Notes: generated from the sequence alone by a model not told the origin. DNA of 64,000 bases from Lucinisca nassula (GCA_963580285.1 OY757016.1:42733124-42797123); one strand, 5' to 3'. Shown: positions 1 to 11,870, counted from the stretch's first letter. Made by a program: numbers and translations.

Positions 1-80
1 CGGGCCCATCGGAGTCTAACTGTTGGTTTTCTTTTGCTCCAGCATTTCAGTGGTTTCTGGCTGTCGAGTCCTCACCGTTG
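1..80 (+). mobile_element. LINE-X 3'UTR fragment
   Basis: Matches the 3' part of the element seen more fully at 16395-17307 ('ctccagcatttcagtggttt', then 'gtcgagtcctcaccgttg'). It is cut at 80 where a Helentron-like terminus begins. Confidence 0.6.
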
Positions 81-425
81 TTATACCCGCTTATTCGAAG
101 AAAAATCGGGTATATTGTTTTCGTACCAGAGTTGGGTGGGCGTCATTCCGTCTGTCTGTCCTTCTGTCTGTCTGTCTGTCTGCATGTCCGTCACGTTTCA
201 TGTAAATGGATCTCCTCTGCAACCACTGAAGTTACACTTTTGAAATTTTGCATCTTGATAGTACATGGTATGTAGATGGCAGTGGGCTACTTTTTTGTGA
301 CCTTGACCCCAACATGGCCCAAAGGTACCCAAAGGTAAAAAAGTAGGGCTTTATCATATCTTCTAAACTGTTGGGAGGGTCAAAGGTGAAAAAGTAGGAC
401 TTTATCATATCTTCTAAACTGTTGG
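81..425. mobile_element. Helentron-like terminus with hairpin and GTCT run
   Basis: A terminal hairpin (tatacccg at 82-89 against cgggtata at 107-114) is followed by a (gtct)n run at 150-182 and two near-identical copies of a 43-bp unit around 330-425. Hairpin plus microsatellite plus tandem units is the end structure of non-autonomous Helentron-like elements of molluscs. No coding sequence is left. Confidence 0.5.
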
Positions 426-440
426 GATTGCACTTCCGAA

Positions 441-740
441 AGCCCATCGGGGCTTGAAGAAATATATGGGCTGCATGATGCTTCCACGCAGAGCTGAAAC
501 CGACCCGCACACAAGTACTGGTAAACCGCTTAGAGGATCTAAGCCTGCCCAGGCAAAGCGGTCCGAGTCGGATCGTCTATGCTTATAAACCATGTTGGTT
601 TCATTGGGCGACAGGGCTTGAGATTTCATTTTATCTCTATGTCGGGTAAAAGTCCCACAAAATTGGAAGCAGCGTCTTCAAAATGACCTTTACGGTGTTG
701 ACAGGGGCGTTAAACTACAAATCAAACAAACAAACAAAGA
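441..740 (+). mobile_element. CAAA-SINE (SINE-like retroposon), copy 1
   Basis: About 300 bp running from 'cccatcggggcttgaagaaa' to a tail of 'caaatcaaacaaacaaac'. The same unit recurs at 8795, 18327, 21451, 23774, 27073, 30089, 30477, 34334, 45025, 48905 and 60757. A few copies have 13-15 bp target-site duplications, so it moves by target-primed reverse transcription. I see no clear tRNA or 5S head, so the promoter origin is unknown. Confidence 0.75.
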
Positions 741-905
741 ACAACGGTCACCCTTGGTTGTTTCAGCGCAATGGTTAATGTATCAAAAACCATAATTTCA
801 CTTGTGCTCCTATTTTTGTGGCATGAGTTATCTGTTCATTAGCAGCGAATTAGTATAATAAAGTAGCAATAAAGTGCGCTTTTCATGGCTCCATATTTGC
901 TGATG

Positions 906-1030
906 GCATAACGATAACACACGTGTGACAAAGTGTATTAACGCTGCAAACATAGGCTGTGGGTACTCGTTAGAACCGCCTCATTGAGGCGTTTCTAATG
1001 AGCACACACAACCTATGCCTTGTGAGTCAT
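906..1030 (+). mobile_element. MITE B, shortened copy with palindromic core
   Basis: Left end 'cataacgataacacacgtgt' and the core palindrome at 955-1017, whose right arm has drifted (gcgtttctaatgagcacac). The right half of the element is missing. It lies upstream of the TRPML exon, in intron sequence. Confidence 0.6.
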
Positions 1031-1204
1031 TTTTATCTCCGGTCCCTACGGCCTTCACTTCTATTTTTGATGTTTGATGCTTTAAGTGACTTTATTATGT
1101 TAGTATTCCAGCGTATAGACTCATTATTTGTTGTTTCAAGACATTTAACTGGATTTTAGATACGATATTTTAACTGTGCTTCTCTTTTATTTTCATATTG
1201 ACAG

Positions 1205-1420
1205 TTCGGAACACCTGAAACAGCTGCCGAGAATCTTTACTCCATGGCGAATGCTGACGAACTATATGTGACCTTTACTATCTTAGAGGCAGACAAGAGT
1301 GGTGGCCCTTTAGTGGTGTGGTTTAACCGATTCTACATTGTGGCCTTCGTGGCTCTCTTCGCTGTCATAGTGATCAATATTCTTATCGCCATTTTTATAA
1401 GTGCCTATGAATGTATGAAG
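1205..1420 (+). CDS. Mucolipin (TRPML)-like cation channel, pore/S6 exon
   Basis: Internal exon of 216 bp (72 codons, phase 0 at both ends), bounded by an acceptor ending in 'gacag' and a donor AAG|GTAGGT. It encodes a pore helix and filter (ENLYSMANADELYVTF) followed by a hydrophobic S6 helix (FYIVAFVALFAVIVINILIA) and a basic exit (SAYECMK). This layout matches the end of the transmembrane region of mucolipins, the endolysosomal TRPML channels that conduct Ca2+, Fe2+ and other cations, where the filter is usually NGDD. Here it reads NADE, so two acidic residues remain. Earlier exons (S1-S5, lumenal domain) lie upstream of the window. The exon joins in phase with 6280-6624. A polycystin-like channel is the main alternative, but the filter context fits TRPML better. 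Confidence 0.83.
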
Positions 1421-1578
1421 GTAGGTGGATGACCTTAGTACCCTTAGGACCATATGTCCGCCGGACATAGAGCATTCTTTTGATATCGTTGGTATTCCAG
1501 AGTTGATGAATATTCAAAGCTTGCATCTTCCCACTCATACGATTGCAGATTTAATAAAGGCTTACTAAGAATTAAAAT

Positions 1579-1746
<168 letters not shown>

Positions 1747-1900
1747 CTGCAGCACCCTCTCGCGAGGATTATGTGCAGCTGCGCGTGCCAGAAAAAGAAA
1801 AGATAATAGAAGAAAAAGTATTAGATTTTAGGAGAATTGAAAGTAAAAACAGTGTTAGTAAAGTAGAGATTAAAAGCAGATAAAAACAATGTTTCACGAT

Positions 1901-4805
1901 TCATGGCATTTGGTGATAGAGGGTGCATATGGTTGATCTGAAAGAATCCAGATCGGAGCACACAACAGCATGAGGAGGAAGGTGATTCCATTGTACCACA
2001 GCCAAGGGGAAGAAACTGTATTTATAGTAACTGGCAGTAGTAGGGATTTGAATATAGTGCATAGTATGCATGTTTTTAGTAGTTCTGATTGGATGTCGGA
2101 TTATGAAGGGAGCGGAACCTCGACAAGGCCATATGCTATCTTGTAGAACAATAGGAGGCGAGCATCTGCCCGCCTCTGTTCCAATGATCTCCATTCAAGG
2201 GTATTAAGCATCTGGGTCACACTACTATATGAAGAGTAGTCATGTTTGACCCATCTAGCTGCTCTTCTTTGGACTTGCTCAACCTTGTTTATATTTGACT
2301 GGATATATGGGCTCCACACAGGGGAGGCATACTCAAGCTGGGGTCTAACAAGGGTATTATAAGCTGTTTCATGTTTGCCTTGATGTTTGGTGCGTATATT
2401 CCTACGTATGAAGCCCAGGGTCCGATTTGCTTTGGTGGTCACGTTATGAATGTGGGTGTTCCAAGTTAAATCACGGCTAAACTCAAGGCCCAGGTACTTG
2501 GCATGATCGGCCTCCTGGAGGACTTCACCGTGGAGAATGTAATTGTGTCTAATGGGTTCTTTAGGACGGGAAATGTGTAGGACCTGGCATTTACCCGGGT
2601 TAAATTCCATTTCCCAGTTCTTTTCCCAAGTTTCAAGGTCCCTTTGCAATAAGGTACAGTCAGCATCACTGCGGACAGCCAAATATATTGCCGTGTCATC
2701 TGCAAAAAGTCTGACCTGTGAGTGGATCTGCTCTGGTAGGTCATTAATGTATAAGAGAAACAGGATCGGTCCCAGTACTGATCCTTGGGGAACCCCAGAC
2801 GTGACCGGAATTTGGGACGAGGTTTCCCCCTCTAGGGCTACACGTTGGGTACTTCACCGTGGAGAATGTAATTGTGTCTAATGGGTTCTTTAGGACGGGA
2901 AATGTGTAGGACCTGGCATTTACCCGGGTTAAATTCCATTTCCCAGTTCTTTTCCCAAGTTTCAAGGTCCCTTTGCAATAAGGTACAGTCAGCATCACTG
3001 CGGACAGCCAAATATATTGCCGTGTCATCTGCAAAAAGTCTGACCTGTGAGTGGATCTGCTCTGGTAGGTCATTAATGTATAAGAGAAACAGGATCGGTC
3101 CCAGTACTGATCCTTGGGGAACCCCAGACGTGACCGGAATTTGGGACGAGGTTTCCCCCTCTAGGGCTACACGTTGGGTACGGCAAAAAAGGAAAGCTTT
3201 GATCCAGTTTAGGGTGTTTGAGGTTATGCCATGTTGGTGCAGTTTGTGGAGTAATTTAATATGGCTAACCTTATCGAATGCTTTACTAAAATCCAGGAGT
3301 ATCAGGTCAGTCTGGTGACCTGCTGATAGGTTTCGTACAAGCTCATCAACAAGTTGGATGAGCTGTGTTTCGCAGGACCTCCTTTCCCTAAATCCATGTT
3401 GAAGATCAAACAAGATGTTATGTTTGTCGAGATGCTTTGTAAGGTTGGATGCAACAATATGCTCCATTAGCTTGCAGCAAATGCAAGTTAAGGAGATAGG
3501 CCTGTAATTTGCAGGGTCACTTTTGTCACCCTTTTTGAACAGGGGAGAAACAATGGCTGGCTTCCAATCCGAGGGGATTTGACCACTGGAAAGTGATTTC
3601 TGGAAAATGACCTGAAGCATGGGCGCTATTTGGTCTCTAAGGGATTTAAGGACTACTGGTTTAAGAGCATCTGGACCGGCGGCTTTGGTCGGGTTTAAGT
3701 TTGATAAGAATTTATGAATTTCTGCTGCTGATATGTTTATTGTAGGCATTTCCGAGAATTTGGGTAAATATTCTTCCGGAACAAATTCTTTATTAATGGT
3801 GCCATTTGCCAGTCCATTCTTAAGAGCATTGTCAGAAAGCTGACTTAAACTCAATGGTGATAGGGGTGTGAAGGAGGACTGAAATTGTCTGTTGAGAGTA
3901 TATGTCTTATCTAAATTTGGTTGTGGAATATTTGCCAGCTACAGGATCTAATAATGGACCTATACCTTGGGTGTCTTTCTTGCATTTTTTTATGAAAGAG
4001 AAAAAAAATTTTCATGGAAAATTTGGCAGAACTAGCCTCAGAAGGTTCAGAGGCATTTTCAGGTTTATCATTTAATCCAAAGACATCAGCCAAGTAGTTG
4101 TCATAAGCCTGTTTTATTCTTGCTTTGACTAGATGTCGCATGTTTACAAAATGCTTCCTGTCTTTGGGTCGTTTGGTAGATTTTTGCTTCTGATAAAGGG
4201 AGTCTCTTTTGCGAATTAAACGTTTTATACATTGTGTGACCCAAGGAAGACTGTTTTTAGAGCCAGATTTCTTGCAGGGGACATGCTTTTGGAGGCCAGT
4301 ATTGATAGAAGTTTTAAAAGAGATCCAAAGTTCTTCTACTGGCTTTGAGGAAGCATTTGCCAGGAATTCAGTCTTGACCTCCTCCTTGTAGGTCTTGAAT
4401 ACTTCCCAATTTGCTTTCCTATACAAAAAACTGGACCTAGGTACCTGCCGCGATTCAGCGGGCTTGGTAAGGGCTTCAGATATGACCATATAGTGGTCAG
4501 CTATGCCAGGGAACACCTGGATTTCCTTAACCAAGGTATAATTTGAGGTCAGAAATAGATCTAATACATTCCCCCCTCTAGTCGGCTGGGTAACAACTTG
4601 AACCAAGTTACAGTCATCAATCAATGAAATGAAATCTTCATAAAGTCTGGGGAAGTTACATCCAGGTTTGATATCAGGGACAAAGTCATTGTTCCATGAC
4701 AGTTTGGGAAAATTTAGGTCTCCAAGGACCCAAATATCACCATTTAGTGCCGTGGCCGAATTTATAGAGCGCCTAAGTTCATCCAGACTGTACCAATATG
4801 TAATG
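1901..4805 (-). pseudogene. CR1/L2-type LINE ORF2 (endonuclease-RT), broken
   Basis: 5'-truncated non-LTR retrotransposon antisense in the TRPML intron. Order along the - strand: the C-terminal part of an apurinic-type endonuclease (4805-3911; GDIWVLGDLNFPKLSW and GIADHYMVI, the catalytic GDxN and DH motifs), then reverse transcriptase (3854-2838; NYRPISLTCICCKLMEH, LLDFSKAFDKVSH, SGVPQGSVLGP, RLFADDT), a thumb region (2682-2101) and a C-terminal piece (2194-1901; FFPLAVVQWNHLPPH). These lie in different frames, and an exact 329-bp internal duplication adds another frameshift, so it is inactive. Motif style places it in the CR1/L2 group of the Jockey superfamily. The (GATA)n tract at 1580-1746 is its tail. 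Confidence 0.88.
2522..3179. repeat. Exact 329-bp tandem duplication inside the LINE
   Basis: 2522-2850 and 2851-3179 read the same wherever I compared them, both starting 'acttcaccgtggagaatgta'. Since 329 is not a multiple of 3, the RT frame is shifted at the joint. It is either very recent or an assembly artefact. Confidence 0.9.
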
Positions 4806-4807
4806 TT

Positions 4808-5030
4808 GGTTGGTACCTGATGCTCTGCCTCAGTCAAGTCCTCACCATTGTTTCACCTCTGTGGTTGTTTGATTTTTGTGTTCTCGGATATGTTGCACTG
4901 ACGAGTTAGGAAGCCTTCAGTCGGACTTAACAAATAATTTATCTAAATCGCGATGGAAGTAAGGGCGAGATGAAACAACGGTGAGGACTTGACAGCAAGA
5001 AACCACAGAAATGCTGGAGCAAAATTGCCA
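4808..5030. mobile_element. LINE-X fragments in inverted orientation
   Basis: 4808-4952 carries LINE-X 3'UTR sequence in + orientation ('ggtacctgatgctctg', 'gttgcactgacgagttagga'). 4953-5022 returns in inverse orientation ('ggtgaggacttgacagcaag'). Together they make a rearranged pair abutting the 5'-truncated end of the CR1-like LINE. Confidence 0.55.
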
Positions 5031-5945
5031 TTTGGAAAGGTAAATCGTCGGATTTACGATCATAACTTCCGCCGTCAAAAAAAGAAATTTCCGTCCGTAA
5101 AACCGCCCATTCACCTCCCAAATTGGCAATTGTGAATCCATTTGCCCTAATTTTCATCCGAGAAAATCTTATCCATAGAATATAAAGACGCCTTAATAAA
5201 TCACAGAAGAGTGTGTCGTAATGAAATAATTAATTGAAGACGGACATATATCTTCAATCGTGGTTAGTTGCTCTTGTCCGGAAAGAATGCATACGATCTG
5301 ATATCATTTACATAAGGCCCTGAATTTCAACAAAAATAAATAAATAGAAATAATAATAACAAGCTCGTATCCTCAGAGAGCTTGCCTAGTTAATTACTAA
5401 CCACCCAGATTCAGAATACCAGAATATCTAACTAATCTTTGCACTGTCAGTACTGGTGGGTCGATAGTCTCTGAGTATATTCGGAATTAAGACTGTTTCA
5501 GTGAGCTTTTAAATATGTGTACTTTAAGTAAATAATGTTGGACTATATCAGATTTTGGTCTATACTGTTCGCCTATGTCCTAGCACATGAGCCCAGTCAC
5601 TGTTTTACATCAGCTTTATTTTACATAACACTCTGACGATATAGGAATAGGAAGATAACCGTTTCCTGGATTTGTTCATGGCCAGTGATACCCATGTCAG
5701 GGATGTGATTCTTCCTCTTATCAGAGGAATTCCTATTTTTGGCTCCATTTTTTCAGAAATGAAAAGTTGTGGATTTAATCTGAAAAGCTCGGAAACATCA
5801 TTTTCTGAAGGGGGTATAGGGTTTTCCTCTGCTATATACATATTTTCCTCCCCTGGAGAAGTAGACCAATCACATCCCTGCCATGTGGACAATAGCAGGC
5901 CGGAAGTTTCTTTTGTTTGTCACTTTGGAACGATTGGTAAATAAT
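5031..5945. other. Intron stretch, no recognised feature
   Basis: Unique-looking AT-rich sequence in the TRPML intron. A 95-codon open frame on the - strand (5605-5892) has no recognisable family and no clear splice sites, so it is not called. Confidence 0.4.
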
Positions 5946-6223
5946 AATCACGAAAACGGTTTATTTAAATAAGATCCCCTTGAACCCCACTTTTACATAG
6001 TAAAACTAGGGTTGGGAGGGGTAAACCTTTTTTTCTTATTTCTGCTCTAAAATATAGATTGTGGGTACTCGTTGGAACCGCCTCGATGATGCGGTTCTAA
6101 AAAGAATTCACATTCTATATTTTGAGCAGAAATAAGAAAAATATAACAGATTTTCATCTGACAGATTTCGTTTTTTCAGAGGTAAAGTTGACAATGTATT
6201 TGTATATGCGTGTTCTCGTTATG
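5946..6223 (+). mobile_element. MITE A
   Basis: Terminal repeats: 'atcacgaaaac' on the left and a drifted 'gcgtgttctcgttatg' on the right. A small 'aaccccactttta / taaaactagggtt' hairpin and the core palindrome lie around 6060-6120. It sits in the last TRPML intron and ends 56 bp before the final exon. Confidence 0.7.
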
Positions 6224-6279
6224 CGACTGAAAATCGGTGAGATACGTTTTCAAACTTCCTGTACTTTGTTTCATTTCAG

Positions 6280-6624
6280 TCATATTATGCAGAACAAAGT
6301 GAGGACAGGGACCTTTCTGACATGGAAAAGGCAATAAAAAGAGTTCTAACGTCCACAGAAAGTAACCAACATGGCAAAGGAGGAATTGCTCTAAGGACAT
6401 CTCTACTTTATTTCATAGATCCACAAACAAAACTCAGTACCGATGAAGACCAACTCAGACATGAACTAGGAAAGATGATTCGAATCTCGAAGGACAAGAA
6501 GAGAATTCTTTTAAATAGGCCAAAAACCATCCAGGCATTCATTGAAGTCGAAACTGATACTAAATGTGGTTGTTGGATTTGCTCGTTTGTGACTTTTCCT
6601 AGTATCCGAAAGACTGTTAAATGA
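6280..6624 (+). CDS. Mucolipin (TRPML)-like channel, C-terminal exon
   Basis: Last coding exon. It starts after the acceptor 'ttgtttcatttcag' and is open in the same frame as the 1205-1420 exon (phase 0): SYYAEQSEDRDLSDMEKAIK, continuing to a TGA at 6622-6624. The 114 residues form a charged cytosolic tail after S6. They include a basic stretch (KDKKRILLNRPK) and a cysteine cluster near the end (KCGCWIC), which recalls the cysteine-rich, lipid-modified tails of vertebrate mucolipins; palmitoylation is inference only. The 4.86-kb intron before it contains an antisense LINE and a palindromic MITE whose end lies only 56 bp from this acceptor. No AATAAA polyadenylation signal is obvious in the next 300 bp. 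The sequence itself is poorly conserved, so the assignment rests on phase, orientation and position. Confidence 0.7.
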   Translation, partial: SYYAEQSEDRDLSDMEKAIKRVLTSTESNQHGKGGIALRTSLLYFIDPQTKLSTDEDQLRHELGKMIRISKDKKRILLNRPKTIQAFIEVETDTKCGCWICSFVTFPSIRKTVK

Positions 6625-7718
6625 ATTAGTTAGTGATAACGTTTTCAATCATAAAAAGATACATTCCAGGTTGTACGATATCTAATCGTGTTAACAAGCC
6701 CCCATTTTAAACTGAGAAAATAGCAAAAAGGGTACATTATTGTTTATTCTAGCTCAAAACCATAGATTGTGGGTACTCGGTAGAATGCCTTGACGTGGAA
6801 GTTCTAACGAGTGCCCTTGATCAATGTTTGAATTGGTCTGCTGCAGGAATAGAAATAGATGTCAAAATGTTTTCATAAGAAAATTGCCGTTATACAATTA
6901 TAAAAGCAGTAACAAAGCACACGGGTGTTTTTTCTGTGTACCCACACTCGTGCTACACGTAGCTGATTATGTTAAACTTACGAAATAGTTCAAATACTCA
7001 GGTTAATCGATTATGTTACACTTACCAGACAGTTTAGATACTCATGTTAGTTGATTATGTTACACTTACGAGACGGTTTAAAACACACATACTAGTTTAT
7101 TATGTTATACTTAAATAATAGCTTAAATACACATTTTAGTTGATTATGTCACACTTACGTAAGAGTTTAAATATTCTGTTATAATTATGTATCAGTTCGA
7201 ATGCTCATATCAGTTGATATCAAATACACCGACCATTTTTGTAAAGTAATTTCTATTTTAATTGTGGCAGACCATGGACCTGCCTAAAGTATATTTTTGA
7301 AATGTATTTTGCATCGCAACACACAACATTAGATGAGATAAGCCTTTTAGGGATCCCGGTTTGGCAATTCCTGGTGTTCTTTTGTCCACCGGATTTAACA
7401 GTATGTTTCGAGATAACAGATAACTGGCAATACAAGTGCAAGAGGAGAAAATATAAGTTTCCTTAATTTGCTCTCTAAACAAACTAGGGTAGCGTTTGGT
7501 CACTTGTACAATGACGGACTTGACTTGCACTTCACGCATTAAGAAAACCCTTTAAAACCATACTCTCAATACACAAAATGCGTTTTGTAAGAAAATGCAG
7601 TGTTATTTTAGTCAAAACAATAGATTTTGGGAATACATTACCAGCGCATCAATAAAGAAGTGCTATCGAACATCCACTACATATGTTTTGGAACATAATT
7701 AAAACAAATTATCATATG
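6625..7718. other. Downstream of TRPML stop; decayed core and 45-bp repeats
   Basis: A decayed core palindrome lies at about 6765-6850 ('gtgggtactcggtagaatgc'). Between about 6960 and 7215 a degenerate unit beginning 'gattatgttacacttac' recurs near 6964, 7009, 7053, 7098 and 7143, a spacing of about 45 bp. The rest shows nothing recognisable. Confidence 0.5.
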
Positions 7719-7850
7719 GACCCCGTCAAGCGATTTTGGTACTTATCGCCTATGCGAGCAGCGAAGGTTCAGGCGAGCCTGCGCATCCACGCACATACCG
7801 AACTTTTTCCTTCATAGGCGGCGATCGGAATAAGTCGTGAATTTCCGTTA
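7719..7850 (+). mobile_element. MITE G, left part
   Basis: Begins 'ccccgtcaagcgattttggt' and continues 'cgcctatgcgagcagcgaag', shared with 28298-28535. The right half is missing or replaced. 7851-8794 beyond it holds only AT-rich sequence, (gtt)n at 8227-8252 and a decayed core near 8390. Confidence 0.6.
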
Positions 7851-8794
7851 AAACCTGTCTGGGCGATTATTCGAGTTATCTCCCTGTACACCACTGGGAT
7901 CAAGGTACAGAATATCCAATATTTTTTCTCGAGTTGCTGACCTCAGGGAATCATTAATAATACATCTGCAGATATGACACTTTGTTTAATAGATCTACCT
8001 GAAGGTATTCAAAGGAGCTCAAATTAAGGCTATCTAAATGTGAAAACGAACTTCTTGAAGTAACAACCATGCCTTTTCATTTCGAGGCACCTAGTATGAA
8101 CGAACATATTTAACATAATGAAGAGCTACATTATGTAGAATTGCTTAAAAATAATAATAATAATAATTACAATTATCAATATTATTAGTAGTAGTAGTTG
8201 TAGTAGTAATAGGGTTTTTTGTTTAGTTTTGTTGTTGTTGTTGTTGTTGTTGTTTTTATTTTTGTTTTTGACATGTGGGATAGTGGGTCTATATGTTAAG
8301 CTGCCTGTGTCATGAACGTCCTTGTTAATCGGTACTCTTAAGTTCGGAGTTTACAAGAGTATATATTATATTCCTTTTTCTTGCTCAAAAACATAGCTGG
8401 GGTACTGGTAAGACCGTCCGAATCAGGGTGTTAATTGCAAAGAACACCAATAATCCATTTTTGTGCCTTAAATTCCCACTTTATATAGAAACATATTGGA
8501 AACTGTTGCATCACATTGGTGTGGCTAATCACACGTGTACTGTTCGATAATTAAGGACAACTTAATGTATTTCTTAATCTGGCCGGTTATTACCACCATT
8601 ATATATTAACGCAGTCTCTTGTCCAGTGATTTTAAATAAGGATTAAGGTCAAATATGATACGTAAATCTCTTGACTCGGATCTTTTTATGCATTTATTTT
8701 ATCTATTTATCTAAATAAATAACGCCATGAAAAATATTGTTAGCCAATCACGAAAACACGCCTATAAGACTCGATCAAGATCAAGTCAGATTTG

Positions 8795-9083
8795 GTTTGT
8801 GTGTTTGTTTTGAGGTTTAACGTCCCCGTCAACACTGTAAAGGTCATTTTGGAGACGCTGCTTCCAATTTTGTGAGACTTTTACCCGACATTGAGATGAA
8901 ATGACATCTCAAGCCCTGTCGCCCAATGAAATCAATAGGGTTTATTAGCATCCGCCTCGAACCGCGGTTCCTGGACAGGCTTAGATCCCCTAAGCGGTTT
9001 ACCAGTACTATTGTGCGGGTCGGATTCAGCCCTGCGTGGAAGCATCATGCAGCCCATATGTTTCTTCAAGCCCATATGGGCGG
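8795..9083 (-). mobile_element. CAAA-SINE, copy 2
   Basis: Reverse copy running from 'gtgtttgttttgaggtttaa' to 'gcccatatgggcggggccg'. Full-length apart from small changes. Confidence 0.72.
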
Positions 9084-9140
9084 GGCCGATATGAACTCAG
9101 ATGAGAAAGTTCTTACATTAACACCAATTTTGTTCCATTA

Positions 9141-9401
9141 AGAAAACACGCCTATACATATACATTGTAAATTTTACCACCAAAAATGAAAATTTTCAGA
9201 TGAAAAAAATTGATATTTTTCTTATTTCTGCTCAAGAAATAGATTGTGGATACTCGTAAGAACCGCCTCGGCGAGGCGGTTCTAACGAGTATCCATAATC
9301 TATGTTTTTTAAGAAGAAATAAGAAATAATGTATACCCCTGCAAACTCAAGTTTTACTATTACTATGCAAATGGGGTTATAGGGGGTCAAATTTTCGTGA
9401 T
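9141..9401 (-). mobile_element. MITE A, inverse orientation
   Basis: Left end 'gaaaacacgcctata', right end 'attttcgtgatg', core at 9240-9302. The core carries paired changes: left ggatac is matched by gtatcc on the right where most copies have gggtac/gtaccc. Confidence 0.7.
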
Positions 9402-9407
9402 GGTCTG

Positions 9408-9640
9408 CCGTGAGAGTTAACATTACACCGATATACAGTATATTGTATAAGATATTTCCTGAATAATTAAAAGGACGCCATAAAAAGTAACATGATAGGT
9501 AAACACATTTTGGAAAAATGTTGTCTGTCCAAGTCATGACTGACACTTTAAGAGTTAACTCTGCACCGATATACAGTATATTGTATAAGATATTCCCTGA
9601 ATAATTGAAAGGACGCCATAAAAGTAACATAATGTGTAAA
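9408..9640. repeat. Direct repeat of about 137 bp
   Basis: Two imperfect copies of a unit containing 'acaccgatatacagtatatt' and 'ggacgccataaaa', starting near 9408 and 9545. It flanks the MITE A copy, and a related motif 'gacactttaagagttaac' recurs up to 10345. Confidence 0.6.
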
Positions 9641-9911
9641 CACAGATAAGCCTTTTTTATTTAATTATGTATTTATTTATTCACTCATATTTGAATCGGC
9701 TGTAATGTTTGTCCTAAACAATTTTAACACAATTTCGAAAATGTTGTTTGTCGAGCTATGGTTGACACTTTAAGAATTCAAGAAAGGTATAAAAAGTACC
9801 TTAAAAGTCAGTCACAGAAGGTGATTATAGATACGGCATATTTATTTATTTATTTATTTATTTATTAAAATGAGGCATGCAATTACTATGTGAATGGGCT
9901 GCAATATTTTT

Positions 9912-10120
9912 ATGATCACGTCACAAAAACACCCCATATTACCCACTTTTATGTAGTAAAATGTGGATCATTATTTTTCTTATTTCTGCTAAAACGAGTT
10001 CCATCAATTTATGTTTCGAGAAGAAATACTAAAAGTAGCAATTTTTTTATCTGAATACTTTCATTTTTTGATGGTAAAATTTTCAATATTTTTTAATAGA
10101 CGTGTTTTCGAAATAAATCA
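9912..10120. mobile_element. Decayed MITE A
   Basis: Carries 'gatcacgtcacaaaaacacc', 'ccacttttatgtagtaaaa', 'tttttcttatttctgct' and 'agacgtgttttcg', with the core reduced to 'aaaacgagttcc'. Confidence 0.5.
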
Positions 10121-10766
10121 ACTCAAAACCTGGAAAATGTCATCTGCAATAGTTATGATTTACACTTTAAGAGTTAACAAAACTGTACATAAATCAAGAC
10201 ACCACAAAAATTGTCTATCAAATCTATCACAAAAAGTGAACAAAGATGAGAGTGTTACTTCATTTATTTATTTATCTATCTAATCAAGTTGTTATCTTCA
10301 AGATTATGATTGGCACTTTAAGGGTAACACATGATTGACACTTTAAAAATTAACACATAATGGGGAACGACGGACACGCGCCAACTCATTGTTAAATTAA
10401 AGCACGTTTGTTAACTTCGTCATCACGATAACACACCTATATAATTCCGACCCACGTGTACCCCAATTTTATATAGTAAAACTGGGGTTTATAGGGGTAT
10501 ACATTATTTATCTGACTGTTACTTTAAAACCTCAAATCAAACAAGCAAAAGAAATGCCTTTATTTACCTTTAAACAAGACATACCTTTGATATGCGGAAA
10601 ATAGTGGAAAATTCGGACAGAGGAACTTTAAACCGGTTTCTGCTAAAGTAGATTCTTTCATCTCTGAATTATTATATCAGTTATTTATATCACCTTATAT
10701 TGCCATTATGTATGATGGATTGAGAGATTAAAAATATTTGATTGATTGATTGATCCATCTCTCATC

Positions 10767-11053
10767 ACAAAAACACACCTTTATTACTGTTACTTCTTAA
10801 ACCCCACTTTTATACAGTAAAAACTGGGGTTTACAGTGGTATACATTATTTTTTTCTTATTTTTGATCAAAACAAAGATTGTGGATACTTGTTAGAACTG
10901 CCTTACCGGGGCGGTTGTGACGAGTTCCTGTAATCTATTTTTGGAACAGAAGTATGAGAAATAGCAGTATTTTCTATCTAAACATTTTCATTTTTTTTTT
11001 TTTTTGGTTGTAAAATTTGTCAGTATAGGATAGGCGTGATTTCGTAATGTGAA
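10767..11053 (+). mobile_element. MITE A, diverged
   Basis: Left 'catcacaaaaacacaccttt', right 'ataggcgtgatttcgtaatg', and a much drifted core at 10878-10941. A poly-T run interrupts the right arm. Confidence 0.65.
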
Positions 11054-11099
11054 TTGAGACAATTCCATTTTTATTGACGGTGGTTTAGTCAAAGTCATC

Positions 11100-11430
11100 A
11101 ACAGAATGGCAAACAGTGTAGAGCTGGATAGAAGACGGCTCATCCTGAGCAGTCGAACCATGATTTACACTGTGCGGACAGGCAGAGTTGAATATAATTA
11201 ACAGAATAGCAAACAGTGTAGTTCCAGATTAGGCGCCTCAGCTGGATCTGCATTGTTTGCATAGAAATTTGCACTGGTCTGTATGGCGATAATAGTTAAA
11301 ATACCATACGCAGCCTCATCTGGATCTGCACTGTAAAGTAGTGTCTTTTCCAATAAGTGAAAATATAAAATCATTCAGGATGGCAAACAGTGTAGATCCA
11401 GATGAGACGCTTCGTCTGGATGTACAACAA
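11100..11430. repeat. Cluster of 'caaacagtgtagatccagat' hairpin pieces
   Basis: Four pieces of a dispersed foldback with 'gcaaacagtgtag' and 'catctggatctgcactg' arms. Better-preserved copies are at 17983-18040 and 50742-50817. Confidence 0.55.
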
Positions 11431-11689
11431 TGAACAGAAATTTGATTTACACAGTTTGTAAAGTATCGGGTTGCAATTCAATCATTAACAGTAGAGATCC
11501 ATCGTGAGCATCCTCATCCGTATCTACTACGCTGCTTGCAGATATGTCATTACCCAGCGGGCCGGTATGGTTGGCATTACAGGACTTTGGACACATCCCT
11601 GAGACCGAACCCCAAGAACACCCACTAAATCCCCAGTGCCCCGTGAACAATTTCAGATGAATAACTGAGATATTTTTCTTAGTTCTGAA

Positions 11690-11870
11690 CAAAACATAGA
11701 TTGTTGGTGCTCGTTTGAACCCCCTCGACGAGGCGAATGTGCACTGTACTGGTTAACCGCTTACGTATAAGCTTGCTCAGGAAAAGTGTGGACAGGTAAA
11801 CCGACCGGCTCAAAACTGACCTAAATAGTGTTGACGGGGCCGTTAAGCCCCAATAGAAACAAACAAAATC
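11690..11870. mobile_element. Half core palindrome joined to a SINE-type tail
   Basis: A left arm with 'gtgctcgtttgaacc' and its turn is cut at about 11736. It is followed by 'ctgtactggttaaccgctta' and 'gtgttgacggggccgttaag' with an A-rich 'aaacaaacaaa' end. The second part recurs at 39332-39440 and 41690-41830 and is a small SINE-like family. Confidence 0.55.

Noticed and set aside
5605..5892. 95-codon open frame on the - strand in the TRPML intron
   Set aside because: No recognisable family, no splice signals, and it overlaps an equally long open frame on the other strand.
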